From NCBI GenBank assembly GCA_032716605.1, contig CM064506.1, positions 2,458,371-2,522,370 on the forward strand: DNA of 64,000 nt, given 5' to 3'. The translations under genes and the position numbers were made by a program. Within the stretch, counting starts at the first letter, position 1, and each line of letters opens with the position of its first letter. The notes beneath the pieces were generated by a model. That model did not search any database, was not told the origin of the DNA, and was given only the letters and a program-made list of their open reading frames with translations. Source of the stretch: Paralithodes platypus. Its lineage: Eukaryota; Arthropoda; Malacostraca; Decapoda; Lithodidae. Below are positions 47,905 to 60,300 of this stretch, piece by piece.

Positions 47905-49320
47905 GTTCCGATCTTCACAAATCATAATTCGGTGATATTCTGGCTACACATCTAATCTCTCATATCTCAGTCACTCTTCCCCTTCACCTTCAGTTTTACT
48001 CTTACTGATTTACAGTTGTAAATTTTTCCTTCCGTTAAGAAATTACTAAAATATTACTGCTAGATTACCATGCTCGACCTACATTATCAGTTTGGTTATA
48101 TTTTTCCATTCCAGTTAATTTTCACTGGGCTTTTCTCTGTATAGTCTCTCCGTCTATTTATATTACCGTACCAGAGTTTGTTCAGCTTCAAAAGGGACAT
48201 TTTTTTAATTAGTAATACAATAGATTCCTTGGTGGGATATGGCTGTAGTATAATACAATATTATTAATTAATTCAAAAGGTTGTTGAGGGAGGAATCAAA
48301 ACATACATGATATAAAAATGTTTTTATTGCCGAGTTTGTATAAAAATATCTACATGCTATTAAAAAAAATGTAATATATCACAGCATTCCCATACCTGTG
48401 ATAATTTTAGCAAAAATATACATACATATAAAACGAAACTGATATACAAACATTACCATCCTCTCTAAAAACTATCTTGGAATGTCAAGTTTCTCAAAGC
48501 TGGAACACTCAGTTTGGCAGGTCAGGCCAATAATTGTACAAGTCAGTTTAAGCAATTGTGGGAATGGTTTAATGATAGATTCAGGTTAGGAGGCCTGCAC
48601 AAACCACCAAACCTCTCATTTATAATAAAAGTAGTTTATAGTATTCAAATCAGTCTGACTTGCATTTAAATCAGACTACAGTATAATGCTTAAATAAGCT
48701 TGTTAAAATCCTCAAATACTGTACACTTAAACTGGTTTGTACAATCCTAAAACTGACAGGCAAACCGAGTAGGTGTGCAGCCATAACGGTTCAGTCAAAA
48801 TCCATAATATCCTTACTCCTTGGCTGTGTAAAACTTCAGAGATGGGTGATTTAATGGCGGCGTGGATTAGGGTGTGTTTTGGTCTGGCAGGGTGGTGATC
48901 TGGCCTGGTACGGTTGGCCAAATAAGTCTTGTCTCCGCTGTCATTAAGTTTTGCTTGCTGTGTGCTGTATTAATGTCAGTCAGATGTTGAATAGGGTGTG
49001 TAAAGATATGAAAATGTTTGTATACAGTATTTCACTTGAAATTATGAATTAATGCTTATAGTGCCGATACCAATTCTTGATTGAAATATACTTGGTGGCA
49101 TGACCACTTATTTGGCCAACTGTACATGAGTTTGAATGCTGCTCATGGCTAGGTAAAATGTGAAAAGGATTCCATGCGAACACCTAGTCTGTAAATTACA
49201 ACAATCTAATCCATACCACTGTCCACTATCCACAGTTCCTTGTCCAACCAATAAAACTGTGCCTGCTAACCATCACTTGTATTACATAGACCCTTTTGCT
49301 AAAATTAATTCAATCAGTAG
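47905..49320. other. No gene recognised
   Basis: AT-rich DNA with TTTA-rich stretches near 48300-48450. No repeat family or gene is supported. Confidence 0.4.
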
Positions 49321-49324
49321 ACAT

Positions 49325-50135
49325 TTCAATCAACTTGAGAAGGCCCTTTCGTAGTCAAATGGTTTAAAAAATTCTTGATTAAAATTTCAATTAAGGACTA
49401 CCAATTTCTGTGAACGTGGGGCGAGCTGGCGTAGGGGTAGACCTAGAATGACGTGGGATCAGGTACTCCGGTCCAATCTCAAAATAAAGAACTTGACGAA
49501 CAGAGGTAGCCCTAGACAGGGCTGCCTGGAAAGACACCATTTAGGACACAAAACTGTCACCACATTCTCTGTGGACAAAAGTGTCTTTAAACTGTATGTA
49601 TGTACAGTATGTACCTATTGTCAAACTTGTTTGCCCAAGGAAAGAAATCTTGTCAAGGGGCTAAGCATTAGCAAGGGGATTACTTAATCTATATGTAATG
49701 GGACCAAGGGAGAGAGCATCCCTTCCCATGTTTAAGAACTAAAAACAAGGTCATGGCATATATTAGTTGTTACTCATGCTACTGAACTTTATAAACATTT
49801 GTAACTAGGTAATCAGGCAATCGGTAGAGTATTTTATTCAACTTGGGAAAGACCTTTTGTAGTCAAATGGTTTGAAGAATTCTTGTTTAACTTTTCAATC
49901 AATGACCACTAATTTTATTATATTTATTGTCAAACTTATTCACCTAAGGGGCTAAGCACTGGAGAGGGGAGTCACTTTCAATCTATCTTACACAATCTAT
50001 GTGTAATGGGAGCAAGGTACAGTAGATAGAATCCCTTCCCATGTTTTAACAACTAAAAACAAAATGTCATGGCATATATTATAGGGGTTACTCATGCTGC
50101 TGCACATTAAACATTTTGGAACTCTGTAATTCCTA
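49325..50135. repeat. Diverged tandem duplication, about 0.5 kb
   Basis: cgtagtcaaatggtttaaa, ttgtcaaactt, ggggctaagcatt, aatctatatgtaatggga, cccttcccatgttta and aaggtcatggcatatatta (49350-49770) recur in order at 49855-50100. The first copy also contains a LINE relic that the second lacks. Confidence 0.8.
49430..49550 (+). mobile_element. LINE ORF2 C-terminal relic
   Basis: Translates as RRGRPRMTWDQVLRSNLK followed by a diverged stretch. The RGRPR.TW..V...LK pattern is typical of the end of non-LTR ORF2 proteins. It is inserted in the first copy of the 0.5-kb duplication. Confidence 0.6.
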
Positions 50136-50562
50136 ATCATGGAAAATTGGCCAAGGTTATCCATCATAAAAAAAAAAAAAAACGTGTGTGTGTGTGTGTT
50201 AGGTGTGGGAGTGTCTGGTTGTCATACGGGAAGGATTAAAGAAATTATGGATCAAGACTGTATATCGTACATACCTTACATAATGAACAGAGGAATATCT
50301 GAGAAGTAATTGTACTCCTTGATCATACTACATACTCATTAATATAGAGTACAAACAGTATATGGAAGATCTTTAATTAAAATTCAAACATAAATTCTAC
50401 CAAAGGATAAAATAATTTACGATCTGTGTATTGCACAGTAGCATATTATACGCCTGGAAGGTTGAGATTTCGATATGTATTTTCACACTCGTTACCTTTG
50501 AGTCTTAAAAACTACAATAACATTTCATTTAACACTTACAACTATAGCATGAGGCACATTGT

Positions 50563-50568
50563 TTTATT
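50563..50568 (-). promoter_or_regulatory. Candidate polyadenylation signal AATAAA
   Basis: AATAAA on the minus strand lies about 150 bases beyond the extended stop and about 560 beyond the first stop of the receptor gene. It is the first canonical hexamer I noticed downstream, so the mRNA probably covers the whole extended frame. Confidence 0.4.
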
Positions 50569-50715
50569 ACCTACATTAGATCCACCAGAGATTGTCTCTG
50601 GGGGTCACTAGAACGGACAGACACACACAAACACAAAACGTCGGGGGATAAAATATTTTGGGGTCATATTAACCACGTACAGTACGCGTTATTTTTTAAT
50701 CTTTCAAAAATGTGT

Positions 50716-51129
50716 TTAAAATAGTTTGTTTCTGGCAGCATTTGGGAGGGTGTCGGAGCGAGGTTGTGAGTAGAGATAGATACCCTGGGAGTGTGGATGG
50801 TACCTTACAGACTCTGGGTATTGTGGTGGGTATGGGTTCTGCTGTGGGTAGTGGTGCGGGTATGGGGACCTCCAAGTGGCCCAGTATGGTACACCGCCGC
50901 GCCCCATGGTACCTGGCTGGCTATAGTAACTCTGCTCGGGGTACCCATATCCCGGGTACGCACTACTCCCGTGGTAGCCGTTCATCTCATTAGGGTGGCT
51001 AGTTTTCCCGTTGTGGTGGCCATTCATTCCGTTATGGTGGCTGTTTACTCCATTATAGTGACCATTCATACCATTATGATGGCCATTAACCCCATTGTGG
51101 CTGTCCGCGTGTGTGTCTGCCCATTTATG
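50716..51129 (-). CDS. In-frame 137-codon extension after the receptor stop codon
   Basis: The receptor frame continues after TGA (51132-51130) for 137 codons to TAA. Downstream of a polar start come heptads HHNGMNGH, YNGVNSH, HHNGMNGH, HNGKTSH and PNEMNGY, then a Pro/Tyr-rich region (YPGYGYPEQSYYSQP, PYPHHYPQQNPYPP). The 21-bp repeat units differ mostly at silent positions (Gly as ggt, gga, ggc, ggg; Asn as aat, aac; His as cat, cac), which looks like protein-level constraint. The stop context is TGA-C, the leakiest in animals. Either translational readthrough, an alternative isoform, or an assembly or base error at the stop would explain it. Its function is unknown; it would extend the cytosolic C-terminal tail. 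Confidence 0.55.
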   Translation of the reverse strand, partial: HKWADTHADSHNGVNGHHNGMNGHYNGVNSHHNGMNGHHNGKTSHPNEMNGYHGSSAYPGYGYPEQSYYSQPGTMGRGGVPYWATWRSPYPHHYPQQNPYPPQYPESVRYHPHSQGIYLYSQPRSDTLPNAARNKLF

Positions 51130-51390
51130 TCATGCCCTGTCGCTCTCAGGCTGGTCAGAAACCATAGTGTTGACATGTCCTGTTAGCTCAGGCTTGGGCG
51201 AAGAGGGTCCGTGACGACGAGGCGAGGCCCCCTGGTCATTTCTCACCGGTTTGCCATCGCTGTGGGTGTAGTTGGGGTTGAGGTAGGGTATGGCCAGGTC
51301 AAGGTGGGCCGCTAACAAGGCCACACCCACGAAGAACACCAACAGGCCACCCACAACGAAGAAGGCCATCTCTAGGCTTGACTTCACCAC
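51130..51390 (-). CDS. Receptor exon 7: membrane anchor and cytosolic tail
   Basis: The acceptor tgactttcag precedes GTGGTGAAG. Codons 8-29 form the second transmembrane helix; the remaining about 57 codons are a hydrophilic tail rich in Asn, Pro and Ser ending SDQPESDRA then TGA. An internal GTGAGA at 51246 is a possible cryptic donor. Confidence 0.93.
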   Translation of the reverse strand: MVKSSLEMAFFVVGGLLVFFVGVALLAAHLDLAIPYLNPNYTHSDGKPVRNDQGASPRRHGPSSPKPELTGHVNTMVSDQPESDRA

Positions 51391-54300
51391 CTGAAAGTCA
51401 AACAAAGTTGATAGAATAACTATATTCTTATTCAACAGTGAAATGGAATTTTATTATTATTACCATACTTTTATTTTTTCATACAAGTCCCTTTTATGAC
51501 TGATCTGTAAGAAGTACAGGTTCAGTCTAACAAACATATTAGGATAAAAAGTACAGAGCCGTATGTCCTTACTGTCATCCTAGGCTACAGTTCAAGCATC
51601 TGACATGATTCTGGGAAATGTGACTGGTCAACTAACTTTCCAGCAAAGATGCATTCTTTGACCAAAACATTGGCTACAGAATGTATATTTATTTATCTAT
51701 ATACTCAGGCCCAATCCCCACTTTTCCTTTTTTTTGGGGGAGGGGGGCTAACTTAAGACAGAGCCAGAATAGGGACAACACAAAACACAACAGAAAACAA
51801 TGAACACAGAAAACAAACTACAAATTCACACACATCTAAGACATCCAGGAGAAGACCCAGAGACCAGGGTCACCAAGGTCCCTCCAGCACTCCCCCGGCA
51901 CCCGACCACAGAATTTAGATGACTAGAATCCCCACAGATCAATGATGTTCAGTGAAAAGGAAACTATTGAATACAACCCTTCACCCTCCTTTAACAAAGG
52001 TGTATAACATTGGACCTCAACTAACCACACCTCACATTCCCCTAGCTACTTCATAACACTGTTTCAGGCCACTACACTTCACAAACACCCTTTTGCAGAC
52101 CTAACAAAAAAGTTTATGATGGCATCAATTAAGCTAGGCCAGGACACTGAAGACTTCTCATTACAATTGCCATTACTAAAGCTTTTGATGCCATTCACCC
52201 CCACAATCTTACAAACTTCTCAATACAAACATGTAAAACATACATGTATAACATACAGTACATCAATACAATACAATACATCATTTAAACAACATACTAC
52301 AAGCATAAAAAAGAAATTGACACCAAGACTAAACACCCTAAAGTCCATACAACATTCAAACATAAAAAAAAACTACCACCACAGTATACAAACAATATAT
52401 ACATTCAGTGATGGAATAAGCTAGCCCTGCTTGGGCTTCTAACCTCACTGAAACATATCAGAACACCTACAGACTACTGTATACTGAACAAAGCCCTCAA
52501 AATAATCACTGGCTGCACAGATACCACACCTACTGACATCCTACACCAGGAAACATAAATTTTAATTTAGTAAGCGTTGTTTCCACACAGCGATTTTGAT
52601 TAGTTATTTTGCCTTTATATTGTCTTTGTCCCATTTTTGGTTTGTTTAGTTTTCAAGTTTTACATTTTAATCAAGGATCACCTTGATATGAGAGGCGCGC
52701 AATTCTTTGTCGCAGCCTTCACAAACCAACACCACCCACACACCAAGAATCATTAAAACAACACCTAACACATGTTATAATACACAAATAATGTCATCAC
52801 TCCCCTCTCGACCACCCCAAACCAGTCTCCAGAAGCATATCCATACTTAAACAACCTACTAATCCATCCAGTCACTCGAAGTCAATACTTAGCTACATGT
52901 ACGGCCCCCTAAAGTCCATCCCTTAGAAACACTCCTTTCCCATGAGAACAAGAGTCCACCTGGCTAGGCTGCAATGTGGGTACCATCCAGCCTTTCTGAG
53001 TTATCAGAAAAGGCTGGATGACTCCGTCCAGGATACCTGTCCAGGCTGTAACACAACACCACACACTATCAAACACATTATGGAAGACTGCATAGCACAC
53101 AACCACTTACACCAAAAACACTATATACACTCCTTGAGAGCCTTGTGGGAAACCCCGGTCTCGGTGAGCTACTTTACTCACATTGGACACTTAACTAATA
53201 AAATAAAGTCTTACAATACAGTAGAGCGAAGTACTTACCACAGGTGTATTTTCAGCAAACTTCAGCAACTCTAAAACATCATCTGGCAATTCAGTCACAC
53301 CCTGAAAATAAACAAGTAGTTAAAAAGATGCATTCAAAATCAGTTATCAAGATTATATTTCCTGAATAATGTAAAATTATACAGCATAAATGCATATATT
53401 AAATTATAGTTTCAAAATTAATTAAGATTTTAAAGCAGCACAGAGGAGATTCTAAATTCTCCATAGTCCTTCTTATAAGGTTGAGCATAGGTGGATTTAC
53501 ACAAGCTTTTCCGACAACTTTGATCAGTAACTATATTCTGTACTTACTCTAGTTGTACTTACTCTAGTTGTGTGTGGGGTTTTTTTCCCATTACTGTAGT
53601 TTAATTGGACCACATGAGCTCCATGCTACTGTAGAACTCTTATATGTCTGGTCACTATATTCTAGTACCACATTTAAAATATTTTGAAGGCGTGTTTCTC
53701 AGGAGTAAGCAAAGTATCAGATGAATATTATGAGGATCAATTCTTATATAAGTATAATTCAGAAGCTTGCAGATTTGTGATTAATTGTGGGAAAAGATGC
53801 TCATGTAAATCTACCTATAGAATAGCTTCGGTTGTGCATTAAGTCCAGAAAAAAGAACAGACACTTTTATGGCATATAGTGGGGGGGGGGGAAACAAAAA
53901 AACAAATATAGTTCACCTTTATAGTATATAATTTCTATTTTAAAATTGCCAACCACTTACATCTTCAAACCATAGAATAGGGAAAATAATCTCTCTCATC
54001 TTGTCGGCCGGCTTAACCTCCGGCACGTAAGGTACAGCAATGTTGATCTGTATCCGAGCCTGGGCCCTCAGTGGCATACCAGTACGCTGAAAATATATAG
54101 ATTCTGGGTTAGTTATAAGGTCAGGTATGGTTTATTAGGTATGAATAGTGATTTCTTAGAGTCTGCTTTATATTCTTTCTTCTCACATAATCATTAGGCT
54201 ACCATAGCGCAGTTGGGAATATGTACTGTAGATTATTAGATTTAATATCCAGTATTCGAGAATGGATAATAAGTCGTAGGCTTGAAAATAAACCTTTAAC

Positions 54301-57300
54301 TGTCTTGATGGTGTAATGGTTAGAGTGTATACAAATCTGTGTGGTAACCCTGGTTCGAATCCCGGTGGATCACATGCTTTCATTAATTTCATTGGAGGTG
54401 TTGGAGTGAAATTAATAAAAATAGATTAACTATAGAATTAGGGAGAGTAAAATAACTAACTAGTGATACACAGGGTTATGATCAAGTACAATACATTAGG
54501 TCCTGAGTGTGGTCATATAACTAACTAGTGATACACAGGGTTATGATCAAGTACAATACATTAGGTCCTGAGTGTGGTCATATAACTAACTAGTGATACA
54601 CAGGGTTATGATCAAGTACAATACATTAGGTCCTGAGTGTGGTCATATAACTAACTAGTGATACACAGGGTTATGATCAAGTACAATACATTAGGTCCTG
54701 AGTGTGGTCATATAACTAACTAGTGATACACAGGGTTATGATCAAGTACAATACATTAGGTCCTGAGTGTGGTCATATAACTAACTAGTGATACACAGGG
54801 TTATGATCAAGTACAATACATTAGGTCCTGAGTGTGGTCATATAACTAACTAGTGATACACAGGGTTATGATCAAGTACAATACATTAGGTCCTGAGTGT
54901 GGTCATATAACTAACTAGTGATACACAGGGTTATGATCAAGTACAATACATTAGGTCCTGAGTGTGGTCATATAACTAACTAGTGATACACAGGGTTATG
55001 ATCAAGTACAATACATTAGGTCCGGAGTGTGGTCATATAACTAACTAGTGATACACAGGGTTATGATCAAGTACAATACATTAGGTCCGGAGTGTGGTCA
55101 TATAACTAACTAGTGATACACAGGGTTATGATCAAGTACAATACATTAGGTCCGGAGTGTGGTCATATAACTAACTAGTGATACACAGGGTTATGATCAA
55201 GTACAATACATTAGGTCCTGAGTGTGGTAATTTTGCCTTAAAAGCAGGAAAATCATACGAGTAGGAGTACATGAAAACTAACATAAAATGATATATTTTT
55301 AGTTTGGTTTGAAGGAAGTCTGGGAAAGTGTTTTTGTTAGGGTGAGGGAGAAGCTAACACATATTGCTAGAAAATGGTAAAAGCAAGCAACATCCTCAAT
55401 AATACTGTAATTAAACCAAATACACTAACCCACAAGACGTCATATCAGATTGTGTTGAAGACCGAGTGATCCACTTCAGTCTTACGAGACGATACTGAAT
55501 TTCTCTATTTGATAGTCGAGGTTCTTAGTTACAAGATCAGAGTTACCGGTGCACAATGCAAGGCGAGACCAGAACTGCATTTTGTGTGGATCACTTGGTC
55601 TTTAAATTAGTGTATGTATTTGGAGGGTTATACGAACAGTAAATTAATGAACAGTGCAATAATGAAACATAAAATGAAGAGGCTTTAAGGGGGAGGAAAG
55701 TACTTAGAATATACGGAGTAGAAGGCAAGTTGCTGTAAGCAGCGAAGAGCATGTATGAGGTTGCAAAGGCGGCAGTACGTGTGGAGAATGAGCAGAGCGA
55801 GTTCTTTTATCTGAATGTTGGGTTGAAACAGGGGTGTGTGATGTCCCCGTGGTTGTTTACTGTATATACAGTATGGATGGAGTCATGAAAGAAATACAAC
55901 GAAGAGAAGTGGATGTTGGTGTATCGCTGATAAGGGAGGGAAATGAGTGGAAGCTACCTGTACTGCTGTTTGCTGATGATACAGTTCTGATGAGCGATAA
56001 TGAATGGGGGTTGCAGGGTCTGGTAAATATGTTTATAACAGTGTGCGAAAAACAGAATCTGAAGGTAAATGCGGGGAAGAGCAAGGTTATGGTCTTCGAA
56101 AGGGGTGAAGCCACAGAGTGTGAGGTGAAGTTGAACGGTCAGGCTATGGAGATTGTCAGCTCATTTAAGTATCTGAGCAATGTGTTGAGTAAAGATGGGA
56201 CTATGGATGAAGAAGTGCGGGAGAGGGTGCAACAGGGGAAGAGGGTTGTAGGAACGCTGAAAGCAGTAACAAGAAATAGGGTGGTCAGTATGGAAGTGAA
56301 GAAGTCCTTGCATGACAGTGTGGTAATCCCAACACTGACTTACGGAAGCGAAGCATGGACGTTGGTGGAGAGACTCGGACCAAGAGTGAGAGGGGTGGAA
56401 ATGAGTTACTTGAGAAGTGCGTGTGGAGTTACATGGAGGGATAGACAGACGAATGAGGAAGTAAGAAGGAGGTGTGGTGTGGAGGTAGATGTATTGGAAA
56501 GTGTAAAAAGGAACACCTTAAAATGGTTCGGCCATATGGAACATATGGGAAGCGAGAGATTGACTAAGAGGGTGTACGAGAGCGAGGTGGAAGGACAGAG
56601 AGGGAGAGGTGCACCGAGGGAGAGGTGGAAGGATGGAGGGAGGAAGTATATGAATGAAGGCGGTGCTGGTTGGGAGGAGGGGCGTCGACTGACTGGGGAC
56701 AGAGGTGCATGGGGGCGGTTTGTTCGTGGCCACCCCTTCGGGGATCACGGCATCAGTCAATAGATAGATAGATAGATTACCGTAGTTTAACCAGACCACT
56801 GAGTCACATGACGAGACTCTCATAGGGCTGGCCTTTGTCAATATAAAGACCTTTCACGCCATTTAGGTGTTTTTTTTTTCTTGGCGAGCGATAGCGACCA
56901 TGTAATTTAGGAAGAACCAAAGGCCGGGAAATTTTTCTACCGAAAAATTTACAAATCTATCTTGAAAGGGAGGTCTACAAAGTTTGTTTTTAAGCTTGAT
57001 AGAGGTCTAGCAAGGAAACTATGAAATATATGAATAAAGACAAAAAAATAGCCACTACCCCCTGAAGTGAAGGAGCGTCTGAATATACTGTACTGTACAT
57101 CAGGCTGTCAAACAACAAACTATACAACCCCTGGTCAAAAACAGAGTCCCTTCCCATCATTCAAGTTATACTCTATAGCTATCTTTATTCCCCTTGGATG
57201 TGATTATATGGCCAAAGCAATTTAACTTCCTTCACATTTTCCTGTACAGTAGTAGTCCCTCTCACACTTAATCCACTACCACAACAACATTTCCGCGGAC

Positions 57301-60300
57301 CGTGGTATGGTCAGTAGCGCGTCCGACTGCTGCTCGAAAAGTCAGTAGTTCGATCCCATCTTGTGCCATTGGTAGATGTCAAGAATTTGGGCACTCGGGT
57401 ATAGCAATTTGTGGCAAATGTCCTCTAAAGTGACTGTAACAAGGGTACTCTCTAGCCCTGTCAATCAAGGGAGTGGACAGTGTTAAGGGGAGGTTATTAG
57501 TTTTTTTCCCTGGACCTCCATCAAGTTTAAAATTACACCCCCTTGGCCCCTTTCAAGATATTACACCCCCTTGGCCCCTTTCAAGATATTACACCCCCTT
57601 GGCCCCTTTCAAGATATTTTTGTACATTTTTCGGTAGAAAAATGTCCCGGCCGAAGGCCGCTTCCTCTTATTTTACAGGCTCGCTATCGCTCGCCAGGAA
57701 TAAATAGACACCTAAATGGCACGAAAGGCCTTAAAATTGACAGAAATGGGGCGAAAGTTCTTGAAAACGCACAACTATTGGGGCGAACGTCTTAAAATCT
57801 CAAAAGCAACGGGACTAAACATCAGGGAGAAAGGGGTCAAGAAAAAAATCCCTCAAGTGGAAATTTCCCCTTAGCCCCTTCACCACCATGACTTAATTTT
57901 AATCATATTCTGGTTACCCATTGACTATTTACTTTTGTTTATAATCTACCTATACGACTCAAATGGGTATATACGATCTCAATAAACCTTCTTAAACTGC
58001 ATAAAATCATCTAATTTGAGCCATAATCAAAGGTAAAAGGCATTATGGTGCTGAAGGGGTTAAAAGCTGCATCAATCAATCAAAACAGCATTGCCCTGGT
58101 TTGACAGCCTGCCATACCCATTAAAGAACGAACGATCCTACTTACCGGTGAGATATCGATGAAGAAGGCATGCTTGTTGGCGTCAGGCTGGAGTCCCACC
58201 ACATCGTCCAACAGTTTTTGGTCCGCCTGGTAGAAGTGGGGCCACGACACCAAGGATGGAGAACCTACAGAAAGATAGAATATCAAAACCGTCTTGGTGG
58301 TGTAATGGTTAAGGTGTATACAAATCTGTGTGTGATAACCCGGGTTCAAATCCTGGTGGATCACATACTGTATATGCTTTCATTAATTTCATTGGAGGTG
58401 TTTGGTGTTGTGGTGAAATTAATACAATATAGATACTCAAGTCCCGTCAGGATAAATTTTGTAAATTAATTGGTGGGTTGGTGATATGAAATGATAAATA
58501 TTTAAGAAGTAAATTTCCTAAGCGGTCAGACTAATGTTGCCGATAGTAGAGAGAAAAACAGTTGCAATACCGGCTTAAGATTCATCATACCAAGTTCTGT
58601 TATTCTAGTATTAAAACCCTTACCAAACATGCAGGTACTGATGTTGAAGAGTCCACTGGGAGCACAGGGCGGACCTCCAACACAGTAACACGCGTTGTCA
58701 GGATTCACCGACACGTTACCAAACACATCAGAGGCCGGGGTGAACCTGCACAAATAGAGGAGTATTTAAGGTACTGAATTAAGGTACTGTCAATCAATCA
58801 ATCATTAACCCCAAAACTACAAATTTTGGTTTACTCATTGCTTCTACCAGATATATGTTCTGGCAAAAACTGGTCATTCTTTAGTAAAATTTACCAGAAC
58901 GTCCCCGACTACCCAAATTGACTAATTCCTTGAACGTGATGATAGTGCGTAGTTATATGTGCGATTAGTTTGCTTGGGAACCAGATTAACTTGCTCATGT
59001 AGTAATGTACACCCTATGTGGTGGATTGTGTTCTTTTATTTATAAATTATTATTTTAGTTAAGCGTTGTTTCCACATAGCAATTTTGATTAGTTGTTTTG
59101 TCTTTTTACTGTGTTAGTATAAGTTTTGGTTTGTTTATTTTGCAAGTTTTACATTATAATTAGCATTCCTACAAACAACTTGTCGCATCCAAGTTCATCC
59201 CTCATAGTCAAACAAATTTACTTACTACCTTACATTATTCCATGTCTACCAAAATATTGCTCTAATGAAAGCAACCATCCAAATCTCCATAGATAAAATT
59301 TATTTCTTATGGCTTTCACCTGTATATCATCATTTATGAAGCTATAGCTAAATAATTTCTAGGAACTAATAAGCCGACAGATGTATATGGAGGAGGTTCA
59401 TTCATGGCCATCCCCTCGGGGATTAGGGTGTCTGGCAACAGACGCCCTAATTCTACTCAATAACTGAACTCTGGAACTCTCTCCCTCAATCAATCTTTCC
59501 TTCATCCTAGGACTTAAAACTGCTTTAAACTTTGTGTCCAGGCATTTTGACCCCGACGTCCCTTGAATTTGGCTCTCTTTCACTCTTTTGGCTCTGGGGG
59601 AGACACTTGTAACAGGCAACCTGCCTTTTGTCTCCTATATACACATAAGAGAAAACAAATAGATAGAACTGGGTGGATTTTATGCATTTCACTTACACAA
59701 CATATATCCCCCGAGTAGGGATCTACCGATGTATCGGTATCGGTGGTATCCACCTGTTTTAGGGGTATCGGTGAAATATTGGCCGATACTGCCGATACTT
59801 TAAACTGTATTTACGCTCTGTATTTTCCCCTCTTTTTAAATTTGTTGATCAATCCTTTACCTGTTTAGGGACTTCAGTAACTTCAGGATTGGCTATTGAA
59901 TGACTTAAGTTCATGTCATGGGTGTCAAAGAGGTTAAGATTTAAGATATACGATTATGAGACTAATTTTATAGTCTAATTCCAATTACAATTGAATTTTC
60001 TAGAAAGAAGTATCGGTATCGGCGTATTTACAGTATCGGAGTATCGGTATCGGCTCTAAACTGAGTATCGGTATCGGTAAAAATATTGGTATCGGTACAT
60101 CCCTACCCCCGAGAAACCCAAGCTGTGGACATCCTTTAGTGAGGGCTTCCCAGTGGGAGACAAAGGTATCTAATGATGATGATGATGATGGTGGTGGTGA
60201 TGATGACCAACATTCCCCACCTTACTTACCTCATTCCATCTATGCCAAAATTATCTATATCATGCCAGTATGTGAGCGGGAGGGAGCGGCAGAGATTCTT

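Larger units (their letters stand above)
57293..58085 (+). mobile_element. tRNA-derived SINE family 2 split by a B-C pair
   Basis: Head gcggaccgtggtatggtcag, gcgtccgactgctgctcg, gtagttcgatcccatc, then tggtagatgtcaag, tagcaatttgtggcaaatg, caagggagtggacagtgTTAA (57483-57486). After two inserted elements the SINE resumes at 58060 as TTAAaagctgcatcaatc. The uninterrupted relative at 47055-47295 reads gtgttaaaaactgcatcatc at this point. Confidence 0.85.

Noticed and set aside
51130..51132. TGA as selenocysteine
   Set aside because: Receptors of this family are not selenoproteins, and I saw no obvious SECIS-like stem downstream; readthrough or a base error is simpler.
50791..51186. 131-residue plus-strand frame opposite the receptor tail
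   Set aside because: It is the antisense shadow of the extended receptor frame.
58287..58365. Possible tRNA gene in receptor intron 3
   Set aside because: The T-arm pairs well but no acceptor stem forms, and the segment continues into a conserved SINE body.
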